Below, piece by piece: positions 47,423-61,445 of a stretch of 64,000 nucleotides of DNA. Position 1 is the stretch's first letter. Every line of letters begins with the position of its first letter. This DNA is from an uncultured Opitutia bacterium (GTDB taxonomy: Bacteria; Verrucomicrobiota; Verrucomicrobiia; Opitutales; Opitutaceae): contig CAIRCN010000073.1 in assembly GCA_903877135.1 (NCBI GenBank), forward strand, positions 40,868 through 104,867, written 5' to 3'. The notes beneath the pieces were generated by a model, which was given only the letters and a program-made list of their open reading frames with translations, was not told the origin of the DNA and ran no database searches. A program made the translations under genes and the position numbers.

Positions 47423-48481
47423 ATGATCCTGCCCAAATCCAATCGTCTCACCCCTGAGCAACTCGTCGAAGTCACCGCCATCGTGACGGAGTTTGGCTGT
47501 CAGATTCAGCCCATCGTCGGCGCTGTGCGGACAATCTACGCCATCGTCGGCGACGAGCGCGACGAACTCATGATCAACCGCATTGAGGGACTGTCCTACA
47601 TCGACCGGATCGACCGGATCCAGTCGCCGTTCAAGCTCATGGACCGGCGCTCCGATCTCGCCAACGGCAGCTTGACGGTCGGCGCCGTGACGCTCGGTCG
47701 GGAGCTGTTCGTCATTGCAGGCCCGTGCACGATCGATCCGAAGAATGCGAATTACTTCTACGAGACCGCCCAAGCCGTCAACGAGGCCGGGGCGCACATG
47801 CTGCGGGGTGGAGTATGGAAACCGCGCACGAACCCCTATACGTTTCAGGGTGACGTGAAGTCACTCGACATCCTGATGGAAGGCGCGCGCCGCACAGGCC
47901 TGCCCGCCGACACCGAGGTGATGGAGGAGGCGCACATCCAGCTCGCGCTCGATGCCGGCGTGACCTCGCTCCAAGTCGGCGCGCGCAACGCTCTCAACTA
48001 CTCGCTGCTGCGCGCCATCGGGCGCGCCATCGCGCAGCGCCGCGATGTCGTCGTGCTCCTCAAGCGCAGCATGCACATGGGCACGCTCAACGAATTTATC
48101 TCCGCCGCGGAATACATCGCTGCCTTCGGCAACCCCAATGTCATCCTTTGTCCGCGTGGCACCGCGCCCGGCCTCGACGGCTACCGCAACCACCCGGACG
48201 AGAGCATCACGCCGCTATTGAAGGAAAAAACTTGGGCCGCGGTTGTGGTCGATCCCTCGCACTCGGTGGGCAAGGCAATCTACGTGCCCGCCGCGGCGCT
48301 CGCCGCCGTCGCCTACGGTGCGGATGGTCTGTGTCTGGAGGCGCACGTCAGTCCGAGCCACGGCATCGGCGACGATCCAAAGCAAGCGCTCACCCCCGAC
48401 GTGCTCGCGAGCACGATCAAACGGGCGAAGCAACTCTGGACGCTACGGCGGGACGCCAGCAGCGATGTCACAGTAAACTGA
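47423..48481 (+). CDS. aroF: 3-deoxy-7-phosphoheptulonate (DAHP) synthase, type Ibeta with N-terminal regulatory domain
   Basis: First enzyme of the shikimate pathway, condensing phosphoenolpyruvate with erythrose 4-phosphate. The 352-aa protein has an N-terminal ferredoxin-like (ACT-type) domain (residues about 1-72, with VTAIVTEFGCQIQPIVGAVR), as in the Thermotoga-type enzymes inhibited by Phe and Tyr. The barrel carries VIAGPCTIDPKNANY, RGGVWKPRTNPYTFQG, LLKRSMHMGTLNEFI, CPRGTAPGLDGYRN and VVDPSHSVGKAIYVP. Expression appears controlled by the aromatic leader-attenuator just upstream, so both synthesis and activity would respond to aromatic amino acids. The 3' end overlaps mutS convergently by 14 bp. 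No Shine-Dalgarno is visible before ATG 47423. Confidence 0.95.
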   Translation: MILPKSNRLTPEQLVEVTAIVTEFGCQIQPIVGAVRTIYAIVGDERDELMINRIEGLSYIDRIDRIQSPFKLMDRRSDLANGSLTVGAVTLGRELFVIAGPCTIDPKNANYFYETAQAVNEAGAHMLRGGVWKPRTNPYTFQGDVKSLDILMEGARRTGLPADTEVMEEAHIQLALDAGVTSLQVGARNALNYSLLRAIGRAIAQRRDVVVLLKRSMHMGTLNEFISAAEYIAAFGNPNVILCPRGTAPGLDGYRNHPDESITPLLKEKTWAAVVVDPSHSVGKAIYVPAAALAAVAYGADGLCLEAHVSPSHGIGDDPKQALTPDVLASTIKRAKQLWTLRRDASSDVTVN

Positions 48482-51032
48482 GCTGCGAGTCGTCGGCCGG
48501 GGCGACGGTGAGTTTCTTTTTCGGCCGTGCCTGCGGTGCGGGCAGCGTGATGCTGGTGTCGTCGCTCTCCAGTTTCGCGAGGATCGTCTTGGCACGGCCG
48601 ATGACGCTCGGCGGTAGCCCGGCCAGCCGCGCCACCTGGATGCCATAGCTGCGGTCCGCGGCACCGGGGACGACGCGGCGCACGAAGACGATGTCGTCGT
48701 TCCACTCCTTGACGGCGACGGAGAAGTTGCGGAGGCGTGGCAGGTGTTTGTCGAGCTGGGTCAGTTCCTGGTAATGCGTGGCGAAGAGCGTGCGCGGGCC
48801 GCGCGCCGGATCGCGGTGCAGGTGCTCGACGACGGCCCAGGCGATGGCGAGGCCGTCGTATGTCGAGGTGCCGCGGCCGATCTCGTCGAGAATGATGAGC
48901 GAGCGGTCGGTGGTGTTGTTGAGGATGTTGGCGGTCTCGTTCATCTCGACCATGAAGGTGGAGTTGCCGCGTGCGAGGTCGTCGCTGGCACCGACACGGG
49001 AGAAAATCCGGTCCACGAGGCCGATGAGGCATGACTTCGCGGGCACCCAGCAACCGACTTGGGCGAGGAGGGTGATGAGCGCGACCTGACGGATGTAGGT
49101 CGATTTGCCGGCCATGTTCGGACCGGTGATGAGCGCGATCTGGGTGTCGTCGCAGGCGAGCGCGGTGTCGTTGGGCACGAAGGCGGCGGTGGCGCTGCGG
49201 GCCGGCGAGGCCTCGGGCGCGCGCAGCATCTGCTCGACGACGGGGTGGCGGCCCTCGGTGATTTCGAGGGTGTCGCTGTCGTCCAACGTCGGGCGGCAAT
49301 AATCCCACTCGCGGGCGAGCAGCGCCCAGCCGGCCAGCACATCGAGTTCGGCGAGGGCGTCGGCGGTGTGCGAGAGCGCGAGCGACTCGTCGAGCCCGGC
49401 GGCAACTAGCTGGTTGAAAAGCTCCAGCTCGCGCGCGAGGGCATTCTCCTCGGCATGGAAGATTTCCTTTTCTTTTTGGCGCAGCGCCTCGGTGACGTAG
49501 CGCTCGCCACCAACGGTTGTCTGCCGACGGATGTAGTCGGCTGGCACGAGGTGGAGGTTGGCCTTGGTCACCTCGATGTAATAGCCAAAATTGTTTGTGA
49601 ACCGGACCTTCAGGCTGCGGATGCCGGTACGCTCCTGCTCGCCGCGTTCGAGGTCGGAGAGCCAGGTCTTGTTGTCGCTCGTCAGCGAGCGGAGGCGGTC
49701 CAGCTCGGCGTCGTGGCCGGCGCGGATGTAGTTGCCGTCGGCCAGATCGTTGGGGAGCTCGTCGGCCAGTGCGCGCTCGAGCAGTTCGCGCAGCGCGGGC
49801 AGTTCCTGCAGTTCGCCGCTGAGCGCCGCCAGCGGGCCGGCTGACCCGAAACCGGCGAGCGCGGCGCGCATGGCCGGGAGCTGGGTGAGGGTGTCGCGGA
49901 TGCCGCCGAGTTCGCGGGGATTGCGCAGGCGGTTTTGCAGACGGCCGAGTATGCGCGGAATGTCGCGGACCTGGGCGAACGACTCGCGCAGCGCGCTGAG
50001 CCGCGACGGCTGCTCGCGTAATTCGCCTACGAGCGCCTGCCGGCGGTTGATTTCGGTCAGGTCGAGAACGGGCGAGGCGAGCCAGCTTTCGAGGAGGCGC
50101 GCGCCGGTGGCGGTGACGGTGCGGTTGATCGCGCCGAGGAGCGAGCCATCGCGTCCGCCGCGGGCGGTCACAAATATCTCAAGGTTGCGCAGCGTGGCCG
50201 GGTCGAGCAGGAGGGTTCGCGCACTGCGATATTCCTGCAGGCCGCGGAGGTTTTCGGGTTTCGCGCAAAGGTTCTCGGTCGCGTAGTAAACGACGGCCCC
50301 GGCGGGGCCGAGCGCGGAGTGCGTGTAGGCGAAGCCGAAGCCCTGGAGGTTGAGCACGCCGAGCGTGTCCATGACCGTCTTGGCGCCAGTGCCGGTCTCG
50401 AAATGGTAGCCCGAGAGCTCGGTGACGAGGCGCGTGGAGGCGAATGCATGCAGCGCGTGCATGCCGGTCTGCTCGTGCGGCGCGGCCTGCCAGCGCTCGC
50501 GTTCGCCCTCGATGACGAGCAGTTCCGCCGGGTCGAGCGCGGTCAGGACGGGTAGCAAGTTCGCGATGCTGGCGTCGGTCGCGGCCTTGAACTCGCCGGT
50601 GGAAAGGTCGAGCCAGGCGGCGTGGAGGCCGTTTTTGTCGAGCGTGACGGCGCAGAGGTAGTGGTTGCGGGCGGCGTCGAGCTGGCTCGCGGCGAGCGTG
50701 GTGCCCGGCGAGAGGATGCGAGTGAGCTGGCGGCGGACGAGGCGGCCGGGCTGGGCAGTCTCCGCCTGGTCGCAGATCGCGACCTTCTTGCCCGCGGCGA
50801 GGAGTTTGTTGACGTAGGTGTCGAGCGCGTGCGCCGGCAGGCCCGCCATCGGATGATCCAGACGCTTGGTGAGCGTGAGGCCTAGGAGCCGCGAGCCGAC
50901 GACGGCGTCGTCGAAGAAGAGTTCGAAGAAATCGCCCAGCCGGAAGAGCAGCAAGGTATCGCGCGGCAAGCCGCGCTTCACCTCAAAGTATTGCTGCATC
51001 ATCGGGGTCTGTTTCTCGATCACGGACGACAT
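48468..51032 (-). CDS. mutS: DNA mismatch repair protein MutS
   Basis: ATPase clamp that recognises mismatches and recruits MutL. The 854-aa protein has the N-terminal mismatch-binding motif GDFFELFFDDA (residues about 32-42); the Phe and Glu of the Phe-x-Glu wedge are retained. Connector, lever and clamp regions follow, then Walker A ITGPNMAGKSTYIRQVAL (about residue 630), IFSRVGASDDLARGNSTFM, LDEIGRGTSTYDGLAIAW and TLFATHYQELTQL. Normal length and intact motifs place it in the MutS1 repair class rather than MutS2. It overlaps aroF by 14 bp at the 3' ends. No mutL is in the window. Confidence 0.97.
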   Translation of the reverse strand: MSSVIEKQTPMMQQYFEVKRGLPRDTLLLFRLGDFFELFFDDAVVGSRLLGLTLTKRLDHPMAGLPAHALDTYVNKLLAAGKKVAICDQAETAQPGRLVRRQLTRILSPGTTLAASQLDAARNHYLCAVTLDKNGLHAAWLDLSTGEFKAATDASIANLLPVLTALDPAELLVIEGERERWQAAPHEQTGMHALHAFASTRLVTELSGYHFETGTGAKTVMDTLGVLNLQGFGFAYTHSALGPAGAVVYYATENLCAKPENLRGLQEYRSARTLLLDPATLRNLEIFVTARGGRDGSLLGAINRTVTATGARLLESWLASPVLDLTEINRRQALVGELREQPSRLSALRESFAQVRDIPRILGRLQNRLRNPRELGGIRDTLTQLPAMRAALAGFGSAGPLAALSGELQELPALRELLERALADELPNDLADGNYIRAGHDAELDRLRSLTSDNKTWLSDLERGEQERTGIRSLKVRFTNNFGYYIEVTKANLHLVPADYIRRQTTVGGERYVTEALRQKEKEIFHAEENALARELELFNQLVAAGLDESLALSHTADALAELDVLAGWALLAREWDYCRPTLDDSDTLEITEGRHPVVEQMLRAPEASPARSATAAFVPNDTALACDDTQIALITGPNMAGKSTYIRQVALITLLAQVGCWVPAKSCLIGLVDRIFSRVGASDDLARGNSTFMVEMNETANILNNTTDRSLIILDEIGRGTSTYDGLAIAWAVVEHLHRDPARGPRTLFATHYQELTQLDKHLPRLRNFSVAVKEWNDDIVFVRRVVPGAADRSYGIQVARLAGLPPSVIGRAKTILAKLESDDTSITLPAPQARPKKKLTVAPADDSQLSLL

Positions 51033-51057
51033 GAAGCTGCTGGGTTAACGGTGAAGG

Positions 51058-51118
51058 GCGAGAAGGGCACGAAGATTTTTCTTCAAGTTGCATCCAGGAT
51101 CGTTCGTGTGCTTCGTGG
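51058..51118. repeat. Inverted repeat of ACGAAG-type words before the esterase gene
   Basis: The left arm GCGAGAAGGGCACGAAG (51058-51074) and the right arm CGTTCGTGTGCTTCGTGG (about 51101-51118) are complementary at roughly 13 of 17 positions. Each arm is a two-fold repeat of an (A)CGAAGG(G/C) word. It occupies the spacer divergent from mutS and ends five bases before the preferred GTG start of the next gene. Confidence 0.6.
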
Positions 51119-51122
51119 CGGC

Positions 51123-56021
<4,899 letters not shown>

Positions 56022-56027
56022 AGAAAC

Positions 56028-56675
56028 TCATCCGAGGCGAACCCGCACATGTTCCCAAATCGTTTGTGCGACCTGGGCCGAAGTGTGGGTGCCGTCTACC
56101 AGGATCACGCGGTCGGGCATGCTTTTCGCTAGAAGCAGGTAGCCTTCGCGGACCTTGTTGTAGAAATCGACATTTTCGCGCTCCATCCGGTCTGGCAGAT
56201 CAGTGACACGTTGCTTGAGGCGGGTCAGGCTTACCTCAGTGGGAACATCGATAACGACGGTAATATCTGGCATCACGTTACCGACAGCAAAGCGGTTGAC
56301 TTGGGCGACGGGATCGGCGGCGAGGTTGCGAGCGATACCCTGATAAACTGTGGAGGAGTCGAGGTAACGGTCACTCAACACGTATTTCCCTGCATGGAGG
56401 GCTGGGACGATGACTTCGCGCACGAGCTGGGCGCGAGCTGCGGTGAAAAGCAGGAGTTCAGTCTCGGCGCACATTTCTTCCCCCTTGGAATTGTGGACGA
56501 TGATGTTTCTAATCTGTTCGCCGATCTCAGTGCCACCAGGTTCACGGGTGGTGATGACATCACGGCCGATTTTCTGTAGATGCGCGGCGAGTAGCGAGAT
56601 CTGGGTGGATTTGCCGCTACCTTCGGAGCCCTCGAAGGAAATGAGGCGGCCGGTGGGTTTGGTTTTGAGAGGCAT
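56028..56675 (-). CDS. tmk: Thymidylate kinase
   Basis: 215-aa kinase making dTDP from dTMP. P-loop FEGSEGSGKSTQISLL (residues about 14-29), REPGGTEIGEQIRN, DRYLDSSTVYQG (the DR(Y/H) motif), and the LID region near RVTDLPDRMERENVDFY. Base composition is lower in GC than its neighbours (about 53% over 56101-56280 by hand count). It sits between a PfkB-family kinase gene (18 bp upstream) and holB (six bases downstream), all on the minus strand. Confidence 0.96.
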   Translation of the reverse strand: MPLKTKPTGRLISFEGSEGSGKSTQISLLAAHLQKIGRDVITTREPGGTEIGEQIRNIIVHNSKGEEMCAETELLLFTAARAQLVREVIVPALHAGKYVLSDRYLDSSTVYQGIARNLAADPVAQVNRFAVGNVMPDITVVIDVPTEVSLTRLKQRVTDLPDRMERENVDFYNKVREGYLLLAKSMPDRVILVDGTHTSAQVAQTIWEHVRVRLG

Positions 56676-56693
56676 GGCGGAAGCTTGGCGAAG

Positions 56694-57806
56694 TTAATTC
56701 CAGTTCGCGAGGAAAGTTTCGAGGTCGCCGAGGGTCGGGCTCTGCGCGGTGCGCACGTAGTGGCCACTGGTGCAAACGCCGACGCCGAGGCAGGCCTCAG
56801 GAGTGAGCCCGAGCAACTCGGCGGTGGCGAAGCCGGCGTTGAAATGGTCGCCAGCGCCAGTGGTAATGAGCGGCTGTGCGACGTAGGGCCCGGGCACCCA
56901 ATAGGTGCCGTCGCGCGTCGCGCAGGCGGCGGATTCGCGCGGATGCACGACGACGGTCGTGAGGTCGAGGTGCACGCGGATTTTCGCGGCTACCGTGCGC
57001 AGTCCGTTCTCGCTCTCGGACTCGACGCCGAAACCGAGCGCGGCAAACACCTGCTGGGCTTCCTTGAGGTTGAGGCCGAGGGTGACGCGGCCGAATTGCT
57101 CGAACTTCGCTATCGTAGCGAGTGCGTAAGTCAGGTCGGCGCGCGAGCGTTTTTCGGGGTCGGCGAGATCGAAGAAGAAGCGGCGGCCGGGCCGCACCGG
57201 CGTCGCGGGGAGTACGCGCTCAACCAGATCGGTGAACACGGTGGTCATGTTAGGAATCATGGTCCAGTTGACGAGCGCGACGAGGTCGGCGACGACGAGG
57301 GCGTCGCGGTAGGCCTGGGCGCCCATCACGGCGTCGATGGTAGCGGGGGTGATTTCGTCGAGGCTGCGCATCATGCCGAGCATGAGCTTGCCGTCGGTGA
57401 ACTCCACCGCGGTGGTCGCGGCGGCGTCGCAGAGGGAAACCACATGGGCGCGGCTCGCGAGCCCGGCGAACACCGGGTGGATGCTGGCGCGGCCAAGGGC
57501 GCCGATGTAGGTGACCTGGGCGCCGTGCGCGAGGAGGGCGTTGGCCATGATCGGGCCGTTGCCTCCCAATTTTTCCATGCGCGGATAGAACTCAAGGTTT
57601 GTGCTCTTGCCGGCGGCTCCGAGGATGCGCTGGCCAAACTCGGCAATGGTGGAGATTGCGGTGAAGTTCTCGCCCTGGCCCGCGCGCTGGCCCACGGCGG
57701 CGACGATCGTGTCAACGAAGCCGTCGAGGCCGACTACGGCCCGCTTGGATGCGAGAGCGCTGCGGCGTTGGCGAAGCTCCTGGAGGGTGCGGGTCTTGAA
57801 TTCCAT
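56694..57806 (-). CDS. PfkB-family carbohydrate kinase
   Basis: 370-aa ribokinase-fold sugar or nucleoside kinase. PfkB landmarks: KLGGNGPIMANALLAHGAQV (the GGN N-terminal signature), IGALGRASIHPVF, GLNLKEAQQVF, and the C-terminal signature with catalytic base TTGAGDHFNAGFATAELLG. The N-terminal 40 residues (MEFKTRTLQELRQRRSALAS) are longer than in ribokinase. The substrate is not predictable. ATG 57806 is chosen because the upstream in-frame sequence to 58112 is antisense to the tolQ gene. It is divergent from tolQ across about 110 bp and first in the pfkB-tmk-holB run. Confidence 0.9.
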   Translation of the reverse strand: MEFKTRTLQELRQRRSALASKRAVVGLDGFVDTIVAAVGQRAGQGENFTAISTIAEFGQRILGAAGKSTNLEFYPRMEKLGGNGPIMANALLAHGAQVTYIGALGRASIHPVFAGLASRAHVVSLCDAAATTAVEFTDGKLMLGMMRSLDEITPATIDAVMGAQAYRDALVVADLVALVNWTMIPNMTTVFTDLVERVLPATPVRPGRRFFFDLADPEKRSRADLTYALATIAKFEQFGRVTLGLNLKEAQQVFAALGFGVESESENGLRTVAAKIRVHLDLTTVVVHPRESAACATRDGTYWVPGPYVAQPLITTGAGDHFNAGFATAELLGLTPEACLGVGVCTSGHYVRTAQSPTLGDLETFLANWN

Positions 57807-57917
57807 GGTGGTGGCACGGAGCGAAAATTCAGCGGGGTGGGGCGGCAAACAGAATCGCGTCGGTGACGCGGCAATTTCCGTTGAACGCGCCCGCCAAACC
57901 CTCCAACTGTTCAGGCC

Positions 57918-58622
57918 ATGTTTGCTCTGCTTACCTTTCCGCCGGTTTTGGCGACCACAAATATTATCGACATCTTCGAGCGCTGCGACGCCGTTGACCA
58001 GGTCCTGGTCGTGGGGCTGGGCGTCTTCAGCCTTATCGCCTGGACCATCATGTTCGGGAAGCATTTTGAGCTGAAGCGGCTGCGGCTGCTCAACGACTCG
58101 TTTGAGGCGCATCTGCGCAGCAAGGGCACGCTGCTCGACCTGCCTGAGTCATTCCGCGACAAGCGCGCGATTCCCTATGCCGACATCTTTGCCGACGCTG
58201 TCGAAGCCTACTGGCGGGCCGCCGCCATCGCCAAGGAGCGCGGGCAGGACAGCGGCCGGGCGCGGCTCGAGCACGCGGAGAACGCGATCCAGCGCGCCAT
58301 CGCCCGCCAGACGCTCCGCTACGAATCGAGCATGATCTTCCTCGCGTCGATCGTGTCGGGTGCGCCGTTCATCGGTTTGCTTGGCACGGTGTGGGGTGTG
58401 ATGGAGGCGTTCAGCTCGGTGGCGATGCAGCAGACTGCCGGCATCCCGCAACTGGCGCCCGGCGTTTCCGGCGCCATGCTGGCGACGATCGCGGGCCTGA
58501 TTGTGGCGATTCCCTCGGTGTTCGGCTATAATTTTCTCCTGGGCAACACGCGGCGCATGACGACGGAGCTTGAAAATTTCGCCAGTTCGCTCGCCGACCG
58601 GATCGAGCTGGAGTCCATCTAA
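57918..58622 (+). CDS. tolQ: TolQ/ExbB-family proton-channel protein
   Basis: 234-aa inner-membrane protein, first gene of a tolQ-tolR-tonB-type operon. Three helices: about residues 26-46 (VDQVLVVGLGVFSLIAWTI), 140-165 (MIFLASIVSGAPFIGLLGTV) and 185-208 (GVSGAMLATIAGLIVAIPSV). APFIGLLGTVWGVMEAF and the GAMLATIAGLIVAIP block are the family signatures. The cytoplasmic loop between helices 1 and 2 is long, as in TolQ. It would energise either the Tol envelope-integrity system or a TonB transporter; absence of tolB/pal in the window leaves this open. Confidence 0.9.
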   Translation: MFALLTFPPVLATTNIIDIFERCDAVDQVLVVGLGVFSLIAWTIMFGKHFELKRLRLLNDSFEAHLRSKGTLLDLPESFRDKRAIPYADIFADAVEAYWRAAAIAKERGQDSGRARLEHAENAIQRAIARQTLRYESSMIFLASIVSGAPFIGLLGTVWGVMEAFSSVAMQQTAGIPQLAPGVSGAMLATIAGLIVAIPSVFGYNFLLGNTRRMTTELENFASSLADRIELESI

Positions 58623-58636
58623 GCGGAGGCCGACCC

Positions 58637-59065
58637 ATGGCACGAAATTTCCGCCGGCTGCGCACCGCACATCCCATTGCCGATCTCAACGTCACGAACC
58701 TGATCGACCTCGGGTTCATGCTCCTGATTATTTTCATGATCGCGACGCCGCTCATCCAGCACGAGCAGTCCATCCAGGTGAATCTGCCCACCGAGTCGAA
58801 GCGCCCCCAGGACAAGGCGGATTCGAGTCTGACCTTCCAGTCGGTCAGCATCGACCGGAAGGGCTTCTTTTTCTTCGGCTCCAAGCGCGTCGAATTTGCC
58901 GAGCTGCGACCGTTGCTGGCCGAGTTGGCGCGACGGCCGAAGCAACCCGTCATCCGTATTCGCGCCGACTATTCGCTGCAATGGCAGAAAGTCGTCATGT
59001 TGATGGACGAGATCAAGCGGCACAACCTGACCAAGATCACCTTCGACACCCAGGAAGTCGAATAG
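58637..59065 (+). CDS. tolR: TolR/ExbD-family protein
   Basis: 142-aa single-pass inner-membrane protein. The key block ADLNVTNLIDLGFMLLIIFM carries the membrane aspartate (LIDL) of the proton pathway; the periplasmic domain contains QVNLPTESKRPQDK and a C-terminal VVMLMDEIKRHNLTKITFDT. It begins 14 bp after tolQ and ends 13 bp before the tonB-like gene, a compact operon. Confidence 0.92.
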   Translation: MARNFRRLRTAHPIADLNVTNLIDLGFMLLIIFMIATPLIQHEQSIQVNLPTESKRPQDKADSSLTFQSVSIDRKGFFFFGSKRVEFAELRPLLAELARRPKQPVIRIRADYSLQWQKVVMLMDEIKRHNLTKITFDTQEVE

Positions 59066-59078
59066 TCTGCCCCCTGTC

Positions 59079-59969
59079 ATGCGGCCCAATACTTCCAGCG
59101 CGTTTTTCCTCTCGATGCTGTTGCACGGCGGCGTCGTGGCGCTGGTGCTGTTTTTCACCTACGCGTGGCATGAGCAGGCGAATGAACCGCCGAAGATTTT
59201 TGAATTGGTGTCGGGCGTGGGAGACAATTATGCGGCGATGGTGGCGCCCGCCCTCGGCACGCCTGGCGGCATCAAGATCGCCATCCCCGAGCCGCCGGCG
59301 GCGCTGCCCGAGCCGGTCAAAACGGAGGCCTCGCCTGTCGCTCCTGCGCCCGAGCCCGTCATCACGAAGGCGCCGCCCGAAAAAACGATTCCCGTCGCAG
59401 CCCCCAAGAAGGAGGAGCCTGTGATTCCGAATATTTCCCGGCAGCTTAAAAACAAGATTGTGCGTGCTGAGAAGAAAGCGCTGGCCCAGGCGAAAAAGGA
59501 ACGCGAGGCGGAGCAGAAGCGGCTGACCAAGGAGGAGTTTGACCGTATGAACAAGAGCAAGGGAACCACTTCCGTGAACCGGGTCTCCCACGTCGATACC
59601 GAGGGCATACGCAGCGGCGTCATCGGTGGTTCGACGGCGAACAAGACCGGCGGCGCTGGGGGCAAGGCGCTGGAGCGCGAGGAGGGCGACCTGCTCGACG
59701 CCTATTTTTCCATGCTCAAGCAGCGGCTGAAGGAGGCGCTAGAGAAGCCGCCGGGGCTGAGCGACACCCTCGTGGCAGTGGCGGAAGTCCGCATCGGCGC
59801 CGATGGCACACTGTCTGGCGCACACATCAAGCGTTCCTCGGGCAGCAAGGAGTTTGACCAGGCGGTGCTGGAGGCGATCGCGCGAGTGCGCTCCGTCGGT
59901 CCGCGCCCCGATGGCAAGAGCGAGATGCTCAGCATCCCGTTCCGGATGAGAGAGGAAGACGAGAACTGA
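59079..59969 (+). CDS. TonB/TolA-like protein of the tolQ-tolR operon
   Basis: 296 aa: one N-terminal membrane helix (about residues 8-28, AFFLSMLLHGGVVALVLFF), a Pro/Glu/Lys-rich spacer (EPPAALPEPVKTEASPVAPA), a charged helical stretch (AEKKALAQAKKEREAEQKRL) reminiscent of TolA domain II, and a C-terminal domain with LVAVAEVRIGADGTLSGAHI and SGSKEFDQAVLEAIARVRSV, a classic TonB-C pattern. The mix of TolA-like helix and TonB-like end prevents a firm choice. Third gene of the operon, so it is probably energised by the preceding two proteins. Confidence 0.86.
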   Translation: MRPNTSSAFFLSMLLHGGVVALVLFFTYAWHEQANEPPKIFELVSGVGDNYAAMVAPALGTPGGIKIAIPEPPAALPEPVKTEASPVAPAPEPVITKAPPEKTIPVAAPKKEEPVIPNISRQLKNKIVRAEKKALAQAKKEREAEQKRLTKEEFDRMNKSKGTTSVNRVSHVDTEGIRSGVIGGSTANKTGGAGGKALEREEGDLLDAYFSMLKQRLKEALEKPPGLSDTLVAVAEVRIGADGTLSGAHIKRSSGSKEFDQAVLEAIARVRSVGPRPDGKSEMLSIPFRMREEDEN

Positions 59970-60029
59970 AAAAGTCCTTGCGTTCAGATGCGGAACTTTG
60001 ATGTTCCTCGCCTCTCGTTTGCGAAAAAT

Positions 60030-60105
60030 GGGCTCTTAGCTCAGTTGGTAGAGCGCCTCAATGGCATTGAGGAGGTCAGCGGTTCGAACCCGCTAGGGTC
60101 CACCA
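60030..60105 (+). tRNA. tRNA-Ala (anticodon GGC), CCA encoded
   Basis: Acceptor GGGCTCT (60030-60036) pairs with AGGGTCC (60095-60101) with two wobble pairs. D-stem GCTC/GAGC, anticodon stem CCTCA/TGAGG around loop ATGGCAT with anticodon GGC, T-stem AGCGG/CCGCT with loop TTCGAAC. Discriminator A at 60102 and an encoded CCA at 60103-60105. It lies 60 bp after the tonB-like gene and is followed by a strong terminator. Confidence 0.97.
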
Positions 60106-60112
60106 CTTTGGC

Positions 60113-60142
60113 ACCGCCGTCCCAGTCGGACGGCGGTTTTTT
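60113..60142 (+). terminator. Intrinsic terminator after tRNA-Ala
   Basis: Perfect 10-bp stem ACCGCCGTCC (60113-60122) with GGACGGCGGT (60128-60137), 5-base loop CAGTC, followed by six T (60137-60142). It is the cleanest intrinsic terminator in the window and ends the tRNA-Ala transcript, possibly also read-through from the tolQ-tolR operon. Confidence 0.9.
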
Positions 60143-60155
60143 GGCCGGTGGCCCG

Positions 60156-60506
60156 CTAGGCGTCCGCGAACGGCGGAACCGTCTTGCCCTCTGGCAGATA
60201 GTGGCGTGCGAGGTTTTTCAGCCGCTGGCCTGAAACCCGGAGGTAGCAAATGCGGTGCAGCCAGCCGCGCTTGCTAGCGGCCCAGTAAAAATCGCGCACG
60301 CTCTCGCGGACCGACTTCATGTCCACCGCCCGGCCCGCAGACGCGACAAGTTCCAGGTCGGGGGCAAAAAACTCGCCAGACAAGAGCCGAAGCGCCGGCG
60401 CGATCAGGGCAGCGTGCGGGTAAAGACTGAGTTTTAATACCCGCCGCCCAAATTCCTCCTTGGAGCAGGAGTTTTTCTCGCAGAATAATTCCTGAAATGT
60501 CGCCAT
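60156..60506 (-). CDS. Small cytoplasmic protein of unknown function
   Basis: 116 aa, mostly helical, basic at the C-terminus (VSGQRLKNLARHYLPEGK), with two cysteines near the N-terminus (FCEKNSCSKEEFGRRVLKLS). No membrane segment or signal peptide. The amino-acid pattern (LSLYPHAALIAPALRLLSGE, SVRDFYWAASKRGWLHRICY) looks like a real folded protein rather than a chance frame. It faces the tRNA-Ala terminator convergently. I recognise no family and propose no function. Confidence 0.65.
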   Translation of the reverse strand: MATFQELFCEKNSCSKEEFGRRVLKLSLYPHAALIAPALRLLSGEFFAPDLELVASAGRAVDMKSVRESVRDFYWAASKRGWLHRICYLRVSGQRLKNLARHYLPEGKTVPPFADA

Positions 60507-60580
60507 ATCTGATTCCGGATTAGCCAGGCGGACGCGAGGGACAAGACTATTGCTTCCCTGCTTACGGAGCGAATCCGCGG

Positions 60581-61372
60581 TCAGGGATTCACATGCGGCA
60601 GCAGTGGAGGCTCCTCCTGCGGTGCCCTGCTGTAAATCCGGGCCAGCGTTTCGCGCCAGTGCGCATCCTCAATCTCGCGTCGCACGGTGGCGCGGTATTC
60701 CGACTCGCCCGCTATGGAAATAAACCCGAAGAGCACCGCAAGAAGCCACAGCCGGTGGTTAGCGACATGCAGTTCAGGCGCGGCGAGTGCCACGAGAATG
60801 CCAAGAAAAGCGATCACTTTCCCTACCCGGGCCGCCCAGAAGGTTGCGCGCAGGTAGGGCAGCCGTGTCGCGATCAAGGCCCGGAGAATCCGTCCGCCGT
60901 CCATCGGGAAAGCCGGCAGCAGGTTGAAACAGCCCATGACCAGGTTGGCGACGAAGAGTTGATAGACCAGACCCTCCAGTGAGTAGAACGGCACCTCATC
61001 GCCCAGAGTGCGCACGACAAACCACAGCGCCGCTGCGAGCGCAAAGTTCACCGACGGGCCGGCCAGCGTCATCAGGAATTCGCGCGACGGTTGCCGCGGA
61101 ATGCTGTCAAACTCCGCCATGCCGCCGATCGGCATGAGCAGAATGCGGCGCACGCCGATGCCGTAGCGCAGGGCCATGAACGAGTGCCCCAATTCGTGCA
61201 GCACCACGCAGGCGAAAAACGCCACCAGCGTCGCCACGCTCCAAACCAGCCCGGAGCGACCCTCCTCCTGCCAACCTTCCCAGGCCGCATAGCCGAGCAG
61301 CAGCAGGAAACTGCCGTGAAGGGCGAGTTGAATGCCGCGGATGCGGAACAAGTTGATTGACCAGCTGAGCAT
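60581..61372 (-). CDS. Site-2 protease-type membrane metallopeptidase (M50)
   Basis: 263-aa multi-pass intramembrane zinc protease. The zinc-binding helix is [19 protein letters not shown] (HExxH, about residues 59-63), and the second metal-ligand motif [18 protein letters not shown] (the NPxDG-type loop, here FPMDGG) lies in a later helix. About five to six hydrophobic segments are visible. No PDZ or CBS domain. Such proteases cleave membrane-bound anti-sigma factors or signal-peptide remnants; the substrate is unknown. It is divergent from an NtrC-type regulator across 73 bp, an arrangement compatible with, but not proof of, a shared stress pathway. Confidence 0.9.
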   Translation of the reverse strand: MLSWSINLFRIRGIQLALHGSFLLLLGYAAWEGWQEEGRSGLVWSVATLVAFFACVVLHELGHSFMALRYGIGVRRILLMPIGGMAEFDSIPRQPSREFLMTLAGPSVNFALAAALWFVVRTLGDEVPFYSLEGLVYQLFVANLVMGCFNLLPAFPMDGGRILRALIATRLPYLRATFWAARVGKVIAFLGILVALAAPELHVANHRLWLLAVLFGFISIAGESEYRATVRREIEDAHWRETLARIYSRAPQEEPPLLPHVNP

Positions 61373-61445
61373 AGGAAGTAATCAAAACGAGCTTTGGGAA
61401 AGCGCCAGTGTTCATTTGCCGGCCTGCCGGCGCCACCCTTGTTCT